Source of the DNA: Triops longicaudatus | Lineage: Eukaryota; Arthropoda; Branchiopoda; Notostraca; Triopsidae | Reading direction: 5' to 3' | DNA length: 64,000 bases | Assembly (NCBI GenBank): GCA_022885665.1 | Contig: JAGQDJ010000041.1 | Coordinates: 186,001-250,000, forward strand | Shown: one piece after another, positions 1 through 11,055 of the stretch | Layout of the letters: the number at the start of each line of letters is the position of its first letter | How positions within the stretch are numbered: position 1 is the stretch's first letter | Translations under genes and position numbers: made by a program | The notes under the pieces: generated by a model | Told to the model about the DNA's origin: nothing | Seen by the model: only the letters and a program-made list of their open reading frames with translations | Databases searched by the model: none

Positions 1-461
1 TGGGACATCTGAAATTCTTATACGTAATAGTCCTTTTGACCAGCCTCACCAGTGGAGCTTACGTGTATCTCTCGTTGCAAGCATACAAGGAATTGCGAGT
101 TAAGCATTTTTACAATGACTGCGCGATTGGATTTTCAAGTAAATCTGATTATTATTTACTTAACTTTGTTTTAAACTTAACCGTATTGTACTTTATAGGC
201 ACAATGTTTGCTCTGAAAACGCTCGAAAATTCTGAAAATGAACGCAAACCTTATAGGAAGTTTGGCGATATCCGTATACGGTCGGAATACGTGGTGTGGG
301 TTGAGCTACTCTTGATCGAATTAATTGTTCCTGACACTTCATTTCTGGCTCATTTGGCCGGGATCATAATTGGCTACCTCTACCGCATTCATGCTCTGCG
401 AAACGTGCTCGAATGGCCTTATAGTGCAACAGCAGATTTGTTAAGGATAGGAGAACGCTAA
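1..461 (+). CDS. RHBDD1: RHBDL4-type rhomboid intramembrane protease, 3' part (5' end outside window)
   Basis: Multi-pass membrane serine protease of the RHBDL4 branch, which in animals sits in the ER membrane and cleaves substrates for degradation. The frame is already open at the left edge, so the start lies outside the window. Exons are 1-138 and 199-461, separated by a 60-nt GT..AG intron. Across the junction the protein reads CAIGFSSTMFALKTL, with the nucleophile serine in the GFS motif, followed by WVELLLIELIVP and then SFLAHLAG, whose histidine completes the Ser-His dyad. These blocks are specific to the RHBDL4 branch. The frame stops about 34 residues after the histidine, much earlier than in vertebrate orthologues, which carry a long cytosolic tail with ubiquitin- and p97-binding motifs. 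A further 3' exon spliced from a weak GT near 438 cannot be excluded. The family assignment is firm; completeness of the C-terminus is uncertain. Confidence 0.88.
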   Translation, partial: GHLKFLYVIVLLTSLTSGAYVYLSLQAYKELRVKHFYNDCAIGFSSKSDYYLLNFVLNLTVLYFIGTMFALKTLENSENERKPYRKFGDIRIRSEYVVWVELLLIELIVPDTSFLAHLAGIIIGYLYRIHALRNVLEWPYSATADLLRIGER

Positions 462-1654
462 TTGGACCCTTTCCATAACAGTCAAATCTGAAAATCGTGG
501 CGCTAGTCTATTTTTTTAAGCCTCGTAAAGCAATACTTAAAGTGGGGTAAAAAGTCGTAAATATGCTTGTAAAACTTAAAACTCCCGTTGCTCTAAATAT
601 AGTGTATTTACAACCAACGCGAAAACAAGAGATTTTTAGAAAGGAAAATCATGATTTTACGTCCCATTTTTCTATTTATGCAGTTCTGCTCTTCCCCTCA
701 AGTACTGGGATGATGTTGAATAGCATAGAACTTACCGTTTACTAAAGTGGTGTTGGTTTAAAAGGATGATCGCGCACGAACAGGGCTTCGCAACAGAATT
801 TCATGAGATCTTAGTTTTACAACATATAACCGATATGTGTCCTCACAGCAAGTGCTCAAACAACCAAGCTAGTATTTTAATATATAGCATAAAACACCCT
901 TATTCGGTCAGTACAAGTTCGGAACTTGGGCTTTCCTTCGGCTTCAAAGTTTCCCCAGCGCGGGGTAACGATAATCGCGGGACATGTTAGTGACATTAAA
1001 AATGGAACTCTCGTCTCATTGGTTAAAGTACATTACAGAGCCAAAAATCTTCTTGTTTCGTTTTTATACAAAAATAAACCGGAATACACGGCGGAAAAGG
1101 GGAAAAAACGCGTTTTTTGTTAAAGTTATCCTGGAGAGTGGTAATTGACGTTTCGTAGCGCTTCCTTTTTAAGAATGTCGTTTTTTGTATTTTTTAGTTT
1201 CAAGAACCAGAAGTAATTATGTTTCGAATTTTTTGTTGCCGAATTCAAGACCACGCATACTAGGATTTTGCAGCGCACTTTGAAAAGCGCGGTATCTTGC
1301 TCACACTCCTCCCTTAGCCCTAGCTGCCATCTGGTTGAGTGTTTATGCGTGTGCGACTTGGTGTGTTTGGGGTTGGAACGTCTTTTGGCTTTTATGCGTG
1401 ATGAATGTGGAATGATTACTGAAGCTTATTTGAATAGACTTATGTACAGTCATCTTGGAAGTGGTGTGATCTTAAGGAAAATTGTGCCGTGTGAAAGGGT
1501 GTACATACAACTTCTACAAAGCAAAGTCTTGGAGCGTCTGGCAGCCACCCATATCTGACTTCACCTCCATTTTCTCCCGTACCCCGGAAAAAAACAACTG
1601 AACTTCCCCCTAGTTCTGTAGTGTATCCGTAAGAGCCGATTGATAACCCCAAAC
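462..1654. other. Intergenic region between rhomboid and TARDBP
   Basis: It should hold the rhomboid 3' UTR and the TARDBP promoter and 5' UTR. Short open frames exist but have no family signature and no consistent splice sites. The part from about 1270 to 1560 is C- and T-rich and could be 5' UTR. No TATA box stands out. Confidence 0.5.
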
Positions 1655-1704
1655 ATGAGCTGTTATATTCAAGTTGCTGAAGAAGAAAACGAAGAGCCGA
1701 TTGA
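1631..1704 (+). repeat. 13-bp direct repeat flanking the TARDBP start codon
   Basis: AAGAGCCGATTGA occurs exactly at 1631-1643, in the presumed 5' UTR, and again at 1692-1704, inside the first coding exon, where it encodes the conserved EEPIE segment. The two copies bracket the ATG at 1655. An exact 13-mer at this spacing is unlikely but not impossible by chance. Confidence 0.6.
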
Positions 1705-3888
1705 GCTCCCTACCGAAGATGACGGCTCCCTCCTCCTCTCAACCCTAGCTGCTCAGTTTCCAGGGGTTTGTGGCCTCAAATACCGGTCCCCGGAATCCCG
1801 AGCGTTCCGTGGGGTCAAAGTTGTCGATGGACATCTTTTACCCCCTGAAGAAGGCTGGGGTATTTATGTGTACATTTGCGTATTTCCCAAAGGTAAGGCT
1901 TTTTCGAATATCTCCTTATCGACAATTGCAAAAAATAATGTCCGTTAAAGTTAACGTTATGACTTTAAACAGAGAACAAAAGAAAATCCGATGATCATGC
2001 AGAGAATTCGACGGCCAAAACGAAACGTATTGAAACGCGGTCAAAGTGCTCCGATCTCATTGTACTGGGTTTGCCCTGGAAAACAACGGAACAAGATCTA
2101 AGAGCGTATTTTGAGTCGTTCGGGGAGGTCTTAATGGCCCAGGTAAAAATTCCTTTGTAGGAAAAGGGGGTGTGGTTACTAATGTTTCGTAACCTTATTA
2201 GGTTAAAAAAGATCCGAAAACGGGTCAGAGTAAAGGCTTCGGGTTTATTCGTTTCGGCAATTACGAGTCCCAAGTAAGAGCTTTGTCGCAGAGACATATG
2301 ATTGATGGCAGATGGTGTGACGTCAAAGTGCCCAATTCAAAAGTGGTGAGTTCATTAAGAACGAGCATTCGGAACCTTTTATCTCGTGTGCGTGTTTCTA
2401 ATTGACGCTTTCTTTTTGTCTCTAGGGAGGCACTCCTCAAGTTCCATGCAAAGTCTTCGTGGGACGGTGTACCGAGGACATGAACCCTGAGGATCTGCGG
2501 GAGTATTTCTCCAAATTTGGGGAAGTTACGGATGTATTCATCCCAAAGCCCTTTCGGGCCTTTGCATTCGTCACTTTTCTCGACCCTGAAGTGGCCCAGT
2601 CGCTTTGTGGAGAAGACCATATCGTCAAGGGCGTTTCGGTTCATGTCAGTTTTGCTGCGCCTAAATCCGATCCTTTGTCTCGTATTTATGGGCAGCCGCA
2701 TTCGCCAGGTAGCGACCTGTCATTCAGTGCTCTAATTTTCCGCTTAGGTCTTCACTGATATCTAGTTCCTCTTTATGAAAAGGAAGGGTAGTGATCCACC
2801 TGGAAACGAGCAATTATTATACGTGATGCAATTATTTTTTAACTAAAAAAAATTTTTCGATTTCCGTCGTTTATTTCATTAAAAAAGGAAAGTCCTAATT
2901 ATAAAATAAGTTTGTGGATCACTCGTCACAAAAAAGCTATTATTTCAAAGAATCAATGCTTTTCTGTAGTACTACGAACGTAAAAAGTTTCGCGAATGTT
3001 CCGGCAGTTTTTTTTTTTTTTTTTTTTGCGTCGTAAGTTTAACAGCATCTGTAACCGTGAGAAATCCTGCGACCTTTAAAATGCGGGCGTCTTGTTTTTT
3101 GCGCTGATATCAGATTACATTTAATAGTGGAAATTGAATGAGATTGAATAGTGTATCCATTTTTAAATACCACAAAACCATTAATGTTTTAACCATTAAA
3201 CCTTTTGGTTTTTGCACTAGGTAATCCTTCACGACCAGGCTACGGAAATGCCATTCGCCCAGGGTCAGAAGTCATGGCTCAGCGTCCGGGACCTGCTGGA
3301 CCTTGGGGTGGTGGTGGTGGCGGAGCCTCTGGAACTGGATCATCTTCATACGGTACATACCAAGGGAGTGGTGGTCATTACCAATCCAACACGACGGGAT
3401 GGGGTCAGCCTCCGCCTCCAGGCTCCCGGCCGACGGAAATGCCAAATTTAGCGGCATTAGGATCTTCGCTGGGCATTACTGGTAGCCCAGGTACAACCAC
3501 TGCCCAGTTGGCGAACATGGGAGCTCTGAACCTCGGCGCGTTACCGGTAGGCTCAGCGTTAGTGGCCGCAGCTTTAAACCAAGCCGGGTGGGGCGGATTG
3601 TTCGGTGGCATGGGTGGTCCTCAAGGTCCTCCGCAAGATGGGTCTGGGTACCCGCCTACAGCCCAGCAAAGTGTCAATCAGCCTCCTCCGCCACCACCTA
3701 ACTCGCTACCACCAGGAAATACTGCGCAGGGTCAAGCTGGCTTGTTAGGGTGGATGAACCAGGGACCGGGAGGCGAACCTGTGCCTCCGGGCACTCCAGG
3801 CAATCCTGGTTCTCAGCCACCGCCGGTTTGGCCTCAACGAGATCCAAACCCGAAAGGTGGTGGCTTTAACATGAAGTACGATAACTAG
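1655..3888 (+). CDS. TARDBP: TDP-43 (TAR DNA-binding protein), complete
   Basis: Nuclear hnRNP-like protein that binds UG-rich RNA and regulates splicing, transcript stability and its own mRNA. Exons: 1655-1892, 1973-2142, 2202-2345, 2426-2708, 3221-3888 (500 aa). Residues 1-79 form the N-terminal oligomerisation domain (AQFPGVCGLKYR). A bipartite NLS has KRK at 82-84 and KTKR at 95-98, the same numbering as the human protein. RRM1 (about 106-182) has LIVLGLPW and KGFGFIRF. RRM2 (about 192-265) has KVFVGRC and RAFAFVTF. The tail from 279 on is Gly/Pro-rich, about 85 residues longer than in human, and keeps a hydrophobic Ala/Leu/Met patch near 378-411, the position of the helical region in vertebrates. 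The last intron (2709-3220) is the longest at 512 nt and contains a run of 20 T at 3008-3027. The start is chosen by direct alignment with the family N-terminus (MSxYI). Confidence 0.97.
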
Positions 3889-5480
3889 AGCTGCGTTACA
3901 AAAATGAAACTAACCAACCAAGCGACCCCGGACAATATCGACTCTTCGGACCGTGCGGCTAATTGAACGGGGAAAAGGACTTTTTTTCTTTGTTTAAGGG
4001 GGAAAGCGGTATAAATGAGGTGAAGGGTCAAAGCTTTTGTGGAAAAAATAGGGTCTGGAAAGGAGAGAACTGTGCATGAAGTTTTTTGTGTGGGATTGCA
4101 CCTGTAATTTAAAGGAATGATTGTAACTCCTTTTTCTTTTCTTTAACCTAGCGTTTCTTTGACGTCTTCTTCTCACTTTAAACCATGAAAACTCGAGAGC
4201 TCCGAAGCTGCAGTGATGGATAAAAGAGAGCCTGAAGGATAGAAGACGGCCGAGCAGAATTTTTATTTTCGACCTTTCTTCAAAGCTAGTTTTGAAGCTA
4301 TGCCTAGGGTTGAGTTTCATGAAACCCTTTTTCTAGTTTTATTTTTTCCCAGAGACTAACTAACCAAACACAGCAAAGCGTGTCTTTAAAATAGCAGGTT
4401 CTTTTTTTTGTGGTTCAGCCTCAGTTAAGACCCTAGTTGACAAGCAACTTGAAATTCACAGTCTGATCGTCTGTTGTTTAGTTGAATGTTGTGGTTTGCA
4501 ATTAGGGTGACTTTTCATTCTTTGTGGTTTTGGTTGATTGATCGTTTGGCAGTATATATATTATACATAGATTAAAAAAAGCTATGGAGGTTTTCTGTCC
4601 ACCAGAAGTAACCTTAACATATTCTTAAATGATTTGAATGGATTTGATTGGTGTGTTTCAATGTGCCGTTTTGTTTGCAAAGACTTAATCCTTCAGACGT
4701 AAATTGACAAGCAAAAAATAACTCCCTCCTATTGCCCCTCCTGCGTCGTTGTTGGTGTGTCCATTGATCGTTTGTCAAGATGTAACGCTGTACAGCACCA
4801 GTGAAAGCTTACTACATCCTGAGTGAGGCAAGGATGGACAGGGAAGCTAAGTAGCAAAAGCTTGCCACCGTTCGTTCGCCAGTTGCAGGGAAATTTGGGG
4901 GTTACAGGAATTTCTTTATGGATTTCTTCTCTTTAGCTAAGGAGTGTAGACAAGACATGCCATGTGTGTCCGTTTTTTGTGACGCTGAAAGGAAAAGCTG
5001 GCGGGGGCTCTTACTGCCCGGGCTTGGAATTTTCTGCGTCCGCAGTCCAAAAGAAACAAAAAAGTAGTTTAAGGAAAAAAGATTTTGCAATCTTTTAAAA
5101 GGCGTGTATCAAACGATTTGTGTTTGTTGCGATGTGCTGGCATTATACATATTGGGTGGATGGCAATACAATCGACTGCGTGCACAGAGATGTCTTCACT
5201 TGGATTCCGCGCCCGCCTACGGGAATAAATATATTACTTGTACGGTTTTGCTAGTGTTCCTGCAAGGACCCCATCAAGACTATGCCGTTGCTACCAACTC
5301 ATCGACCTCTCGGGCGGCCTTCGCACCTGACCTCTGAGCCTTTTGCCGTGTAATTGATGCGAGGGAAAGTAGTAGTCAACGCCACCTCATACTTTGTGGG
5401 TAACTAAAGCAAACGGGTCTTGTGTCACCTTCAGCGGAATACACGAGTCACAGTTTCCTGGGTAGTGGAGTTGCGTGATT
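3889..5480 (+). other. TARDBP 3' UTR and spacer to the ankyrin gene
   Basis: No coding exon was recognised. Between about 4440 and 4770 the top strand is unusually rich in TG and GTTG steps, such as TGTTGTGGTTTG and TTGGTTGATTGATCG. TDP-43 prefers UG-rich RNA and is known in other animals to autoregulate through its 3' UTR. A consensus AATAAA is at 5224-5229, giving a 3' UTR of about 1.35 kb if used. In-frame stops just before 5481 support that ATG as the start of the next gene. Confidence 0.5.
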
Positions 5481-8400
5481 ATGATGCAGACTAATCGTAA
5501 AAGTGCAGCTTCAGCTGCTTCTCTTAGGGAGGACAAAGTGAATACCATGATCAGAGATCGAGACCTGGCTGGTCTAGAGAAATTAGTTCTAGAAGGTCAC
5601 GGTGATGATCTTTACGGAAAAGTGGCCCGGGACCCGCAAACTTCAGCGTTTCTGAAGAGCATCCCTGCTTTGCAAAATCATGTAGAGGAAATATGGGAAG
5701 CGGCCGAGAAAGGACAGTTGAAAACTGTACAGAACATGCTGAAAGAAGACAAAAGGTTAATTCACAGCAAAAATGGGAAAGGGGAGGGGCTTCTGCACGC
5801 CGCTGTACGCGCTGACGGGCATGATTTGGCAGCGTGGCTAGCAACGAAGTACCCCGAAACACTGGAATTAAAAGATAAGGTATTGTAACTTATTCTCGTA
5901 CAGCTTTCAGTAATTACATTTGATGTGTATTTAGCTAGTTTTTAATTAATTTTATCACCAGTTCCCCATTACATGTTTAACTGCGGCAAATCTTCGCTAG
6001 TCGCTCCTCCATAGTCCGGAAGTAGATTACTGTATAGTTGAAGCGAAACAATAATGCCAGCTGCGATAGACAGAATTCATCGAATAGATTTTTTTTAAGT
6101 GTAGAAAGGTGGACATGTAAACAAGGTTGTGCACAGTTTCTCGTGTTGTGCAAAGTCTGTTGTGCAAAGCAGCCCGACAGGTTAACCTTTATATATTTCA
6201 GTCTGAACGCTCACACTGATCGATGACTGGGATTATATTTACACTTTCACTCACAAGTCACTGTGTCGCCATCTAAAAAAGTGATAAAAATTACTAGGTT
6301 ATAATTTTTCGATTAGGATGGGAGAACAGCGTTACATTACGCAGGATCGGTTCGCGATCCACATGCAATGTTTGCAATTTTGGAAAAAGCTGGAGCAGAC
6401 TCGCATATTACGGATAAACATGGTCACTTGCCATCCTATTATATCCGCCACCCAGAAGAACTACGGTCGTCGAAGAGTAGCAAAAATAAAGTTGCCTCAA
6501 ATGACGACGCCAAGAGGCCGTCCCCTAAAGGCTTTCGCTCAGAACCAAATACGCCTCGGCGCAGCGTTACTCAATTGGCATCAGCGCGGTCAGCTTCGCT
6601 AGCCGATTTGGGTAGGCAACAACAAGGTAAGTGTTGCTAGTGCAGTCACCTTATTTGACAGGTGTTCTCTAGACTAATGCGGAAAACCTTACCTAGTGAC
6701 CGTAATAAGCTTATATTTATTTTTGCGCATACAACCTGTTTGTGAATTTAACATTCGAGAGAACTTAATTGATATTTTGGTTTATGTGTCCGCAAACAGG
6801 GCCACAAGATTCTGCCGGTCGAGGATCACTGAATGGTAGCGCAAGTGGAGTACTGACAGGAGGTGTAGCAGTAAACCGAGCTAACATCCGCAAATGGATA
6901 CACGAGAAAGACCTGGCTAGATTACAACAATTAGTAATTGAAGGTTATGGAAACCGATTGCTATATGAAACTGCGTCCTCTAGCACAATAAGGAAATTTT
7001 TGGAAACCGTTCCCGTATCTATGGTAAGCTCGATTTTTAACGGTTCACGTGAATCTGTTGTGTGGAGTTGTTGTGTTTCCTTCGTTATCTTTCAATACAC
7101 CTGTGCCTCGGCAATATGTACCCAATGTCTGTTCGCTAACAGCAAGCTTGAAGTACAGACAAGGAAACAAATCATGTATTGATGGTTGAAGTTCTACACG
7201 TACATCATGTGTACCTTACGCGACATTTTGTTATTTGTTGACTGGTTATTAAACATTCAACTTAAAACTTCGTTTCTCGCAGCGATCCATAAAAGACGTA
7301 CATCGAGCCGTAGTCGAAGGTAAGGCTCGCGACGTAGAAGAATATGCCAATCGTGAAGACATCCTGCTAAGTCGGGACCAGTACGGACAAACACCACTAC
7401 ACAAGGTAATTATTGCTATTTTTCGCTACGGGACTGAAGGGGCTTGATTATTAATGTATTGGAACGTGACACTTGGCGCCTGTTTTTATACCGATCAATA
7501 TCCTGAAAACACCTTTATTCACACCCAAGGACAAATCAATATGGGTCGCAAGCAATTGCTTGTATACATCATTGAACAGAACTGGCACTTATTTCGTATC
7601 GCGTGGGAAGATCTGCGCCGCGCTTTTAACACACAAAAACATATTAGTGAATGTTTCAACGTTTATAGGCAGCAGCATTGGGCAATCACAATATCGCTGA
7701 GTTTCTCATTCGCCACTGTCGTGACTCGCTAGAAGCAAGGGATCACGACCACCGAATTCCGTTACATATGGCAGCTGCTCCTTCCAACAACAAAGCTCGA
7801 GCTGCCATGTACGAACTGCTTAAAAGAGGTTCGGACGTCAACGCCGTAGACGTGGTACGTTACCTTAAATTGTTTCCTAATACTTTGGTAGAGGCTTTCA
7901 CGTGCCTTAATTTAGAAAGGCAAAACGGCTAGTTATTATCAAAACCATTCCAACGAACTAAATGTCCAACATATCCGCGAAATACCTGAAGCGCCTAGAG
8001 CTAGTTCCCAAACGCAAAACTCAGATACTCGCAGCGTAGAAGCTGCTACGCTTCCTAAGAAGAAACAAGATTCTGGTGGCAAGGAAAAGGACAAAGCTCG
8101 CGTAAGTACATTTACTATTAACCGTTACTTATTAACGTTGGATAACGGAGCCCATCTGAATAAAACTTGAAATTAAAATCTCTTATCATTTGTTTTTGAG
8201 AAGATTTTTTTCCGAAAAAATTGAAATGCTGAAATAACGATTATCTTAACCACCAATTTAATTGTGTTTGCATTTGCTGTCGTTTGAAGGCTACGTTTTT
8301 TATGATGATTATAGCTTATCAAAATATATCGCACAGATTGACCTTATTAAAAAGCGAGTAAAATTTAAACGTTTTAAGGGAGTGCTATGTCGAAAATGGT

Positions 8401-11055
8401 GTGCATGATAATACGCGTTGACTAATGACTGACCAAAACACGTCATTCGCCACTTATTTTTTTTTAATAATCACCTGAGAAGCTGAGACCATTTTCACAC
8501 GCTATAGCTTATTTACTAACTTAAAAATTAGAGTTTTGTAGTCGTTAAAAAGTATCCTAATGCGAAGCTCAAATGAATCTTCCAGACAATTTTTTTTAAT
8601 GATTCATTTCTCCTAAATACCTAAAATGTGAGGTTTTTCTAACAAATTATTAAAGGATTTTTTCAAAATTTCTCAAGTATCTGTATTCGATGTTACAAAA
8701 AAAAAAATTAACGGCCAAAAACTTACGAGAAAATGTTGCATGTTTCCCAAAAAAATCGCCTGTACCATTTAGCGTGTGATTCTGTTATCGTTCTCTTAAA
8801 CTTGATTTTCACTTCATTATTTTTATTTGGAAAAGACATTTATGTCGCGTAATGACGACTTTCTGATATATGATTTTGGGTAATGGCGAAAATTATTGAG
8901 AAGCACTGGTGTAGTCTGTCCTATCGGCTGGGCAAAAGAGGCTAACCGAATTTACCCTGTAGGCTACCGAACATGGCACATCACGACCAGTTTTTGCTTT
9001 AAACTGACTTGCAGTTGTTCGAATTTCTATTACTTGCTCAAAATCACTTACGGAATTTGTCACAAAGGCTTAGAGGAATTGTTAGCTTTTGATTTGTGTG
9101 GAACTATTTGGCTACTTCTAACAAAACGTGGGGAAATAACATTTTTATTACTATCATACGTAGCCTTCACTGTGTTGCATTTTTTCCACTACGTGTATTT
9201 TCTCATGTACAATACACTAAGGCTTCTGTTTTTTTTTTTCAACGCCAAGGTGACTGTAGTTTATCGTTTTTTTATAAATTATACCATAATTTTTCTACCA
9301 AACTAATTACTTATTTACACGAATTTTAGACGACCAAGTCACCTCCTTTAGACCCCATAAAGGAGCGGGAAAAAGAAAAGCTTCGCTCCCCGAAAACGCC
9401 CCCTTTGGATCCCGTCTCGGTTCGGAGCGTATCAGAAGATCAAATCGAGAAATGGGTGCGTGCGGGAGATTTGGAGCGATTGGAACAGCTAGTGTTAGAA
9501 GGCAAAGGTCGGAGATTGCATGGAAGAACATCCTGGGATGACGAAGTACGCCAGTTCCTAAAAACTGTGCCGAAAACAATGGTATTGCAAGAACCAAGGT
9601 TACTTTCATTTCTTCTTACAATTAATACTTAACATTTCCAGGACAAGATTTCTGCACTACATTCCGCAGCAGGTAGAGGTGATTTGACACAGGTGAAGTC
9701 GATCTGTCGTGGAGCTGACGCTCGGTTAGCCGTGGCCAAAAATGAAGCTGGTGCGACTCCGCTTCACCAAGCTGCGTTGCAAGGACACGCAGATGTTGCC
9801 GCTTACTTGGCTGACGTGGCTCCCGATACTTTACGGATGGGTGATATGGTAGTTACGTTGTTTTGAATTATATAGGCGTTACTGACTGTTTCCTGTTGCT
9901 AGGACAAGCGAACACCATTGCATTACGCGGCATTGGGTAAAGACCGTAGACGCGCTACAGAACTTTTTGATCTCTTAGTAAAAGAAGGAGCTGATAAAAA
10001 AGCCAAAGATGCTGTAAGCTCACTACTGTTCACCCTTCTATAAAAATGTGACAAGACCACTCACAAATGATATTCTTGTCTTTGTACATCATTACGACTA
10101 CCCACAGAAAGGCAATCCAGCTGAGACGTATTTACACGGGGCCACTCTGCGAAATCTAAACGACTCGGGTGAACAGAAGTTGTCGGAATATCCCTCTCAG
10201 CGTAAACCTCTTTCTCGACAGAACACTTTTGATGGAGGTACTAAACATCCGAAAGAACAACGAAAATCAGCCCACATCAAGGAAGAGTTACCGTCTTTCC
10301 GAACGGAACAAGGTCACTACTTGGCTTCAGGCAAGATATTTCTCAGTTTGGATAGTAATGTCCCAGAAAAACTATTAACTATTGCTATGTATTTTCACAT
10401 CAGCCCTGGGTGACGCTTTAAAGAAAGGATTAGCAGAAGTAGCTAGCAAACGTCCGAAGGATCCTGTTTCCTATTTGGGAACATTCTTGTACTCTTATTC
10501 AACTGCTACGGACAGACACAGTAGCGCAAAAAGCTTGGTAAGCTGTCGTGCTAAACTTTATTTTTTCACGTAGTTTGGCTGTTTGAGTACGGTGAATAGT
10601 TTGTTGATTTAACTACAACTAGGATGGAGGTCAGCGAAATCGTTCTCGGAGCATGTCACGCCTTGAGGAACACAGGGACAATCATTTCGATGAAGTCAGT
10701 ATATTTACATTATATTGGATTATTTTCGCTCTTAAAAGTTTTAATTACCTTTTTTATTAGCACGAGATTAAGAGGCAAAGTAAACCACATGATAAAGAAG
10801 ATAGGCGATCCAGTAGATCTACTAGGAGCCTTCATGGTTATGACGACGACCGGCATAGACGCAATGTAAGAGCCCGTTAATTCATGCGATTGTTAACCAA
10901 AACTACAGAACATTAAGTTCTGTGTAATATTTTAGCCTGATTATGACGGTGAGTTGGATGACATGGCCGATCTCCGTCACGCGAAAAGGAGGATGTCTCA
11001 GGCAGAGCTAAACGCAAGGGAAGACTTGCGTAAAGTAACGGCCAACCGTCACTGA
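5481..11055 (+). CDS. Triplicated ankyrin-module protein with DPY-30-like motif
   Basis: Exons: 5481-5879, 6317-6626, 6800-7023, 7283-7405, 7669-7854, 7916-8101, 9330-9581, 9642-9848, 9903-10013, 10108-10330, 10404-10537, 10623-10694, 10761-10865, 10936-11055; 883 aa, all phases consistent. Three copies of a module of about 165 aa (near 17-185, 263-425, 511-680) each carry a helix (DLxxLxxLVxEG), a second helix (FLxxxP), two to three ankyrin repeats (GQTPLHKAA, DKRTPLHYAA) and a cap (KHGHLPSYY, KGKTASYY). Linkers are Ser/Lys/Pro-rich. Residues near 736-775 (LKKGLAEVASKRPKDPVSYL) match the DPY-30 dimerisation helix pair, which in known proteins docks amphipathic helices of partners such as ASH2L. 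The tail (786-883) is Arg/Asp/Ser-rich. The intron at 10331-10403 begins with GC (CAG|GCAAGA). Two ATGs lie at 5481 and 5484; an in-frame stop is at 5463. No orthologue name is recognised; a scaffold role is inferred from domains only. Confidence 0.9.
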
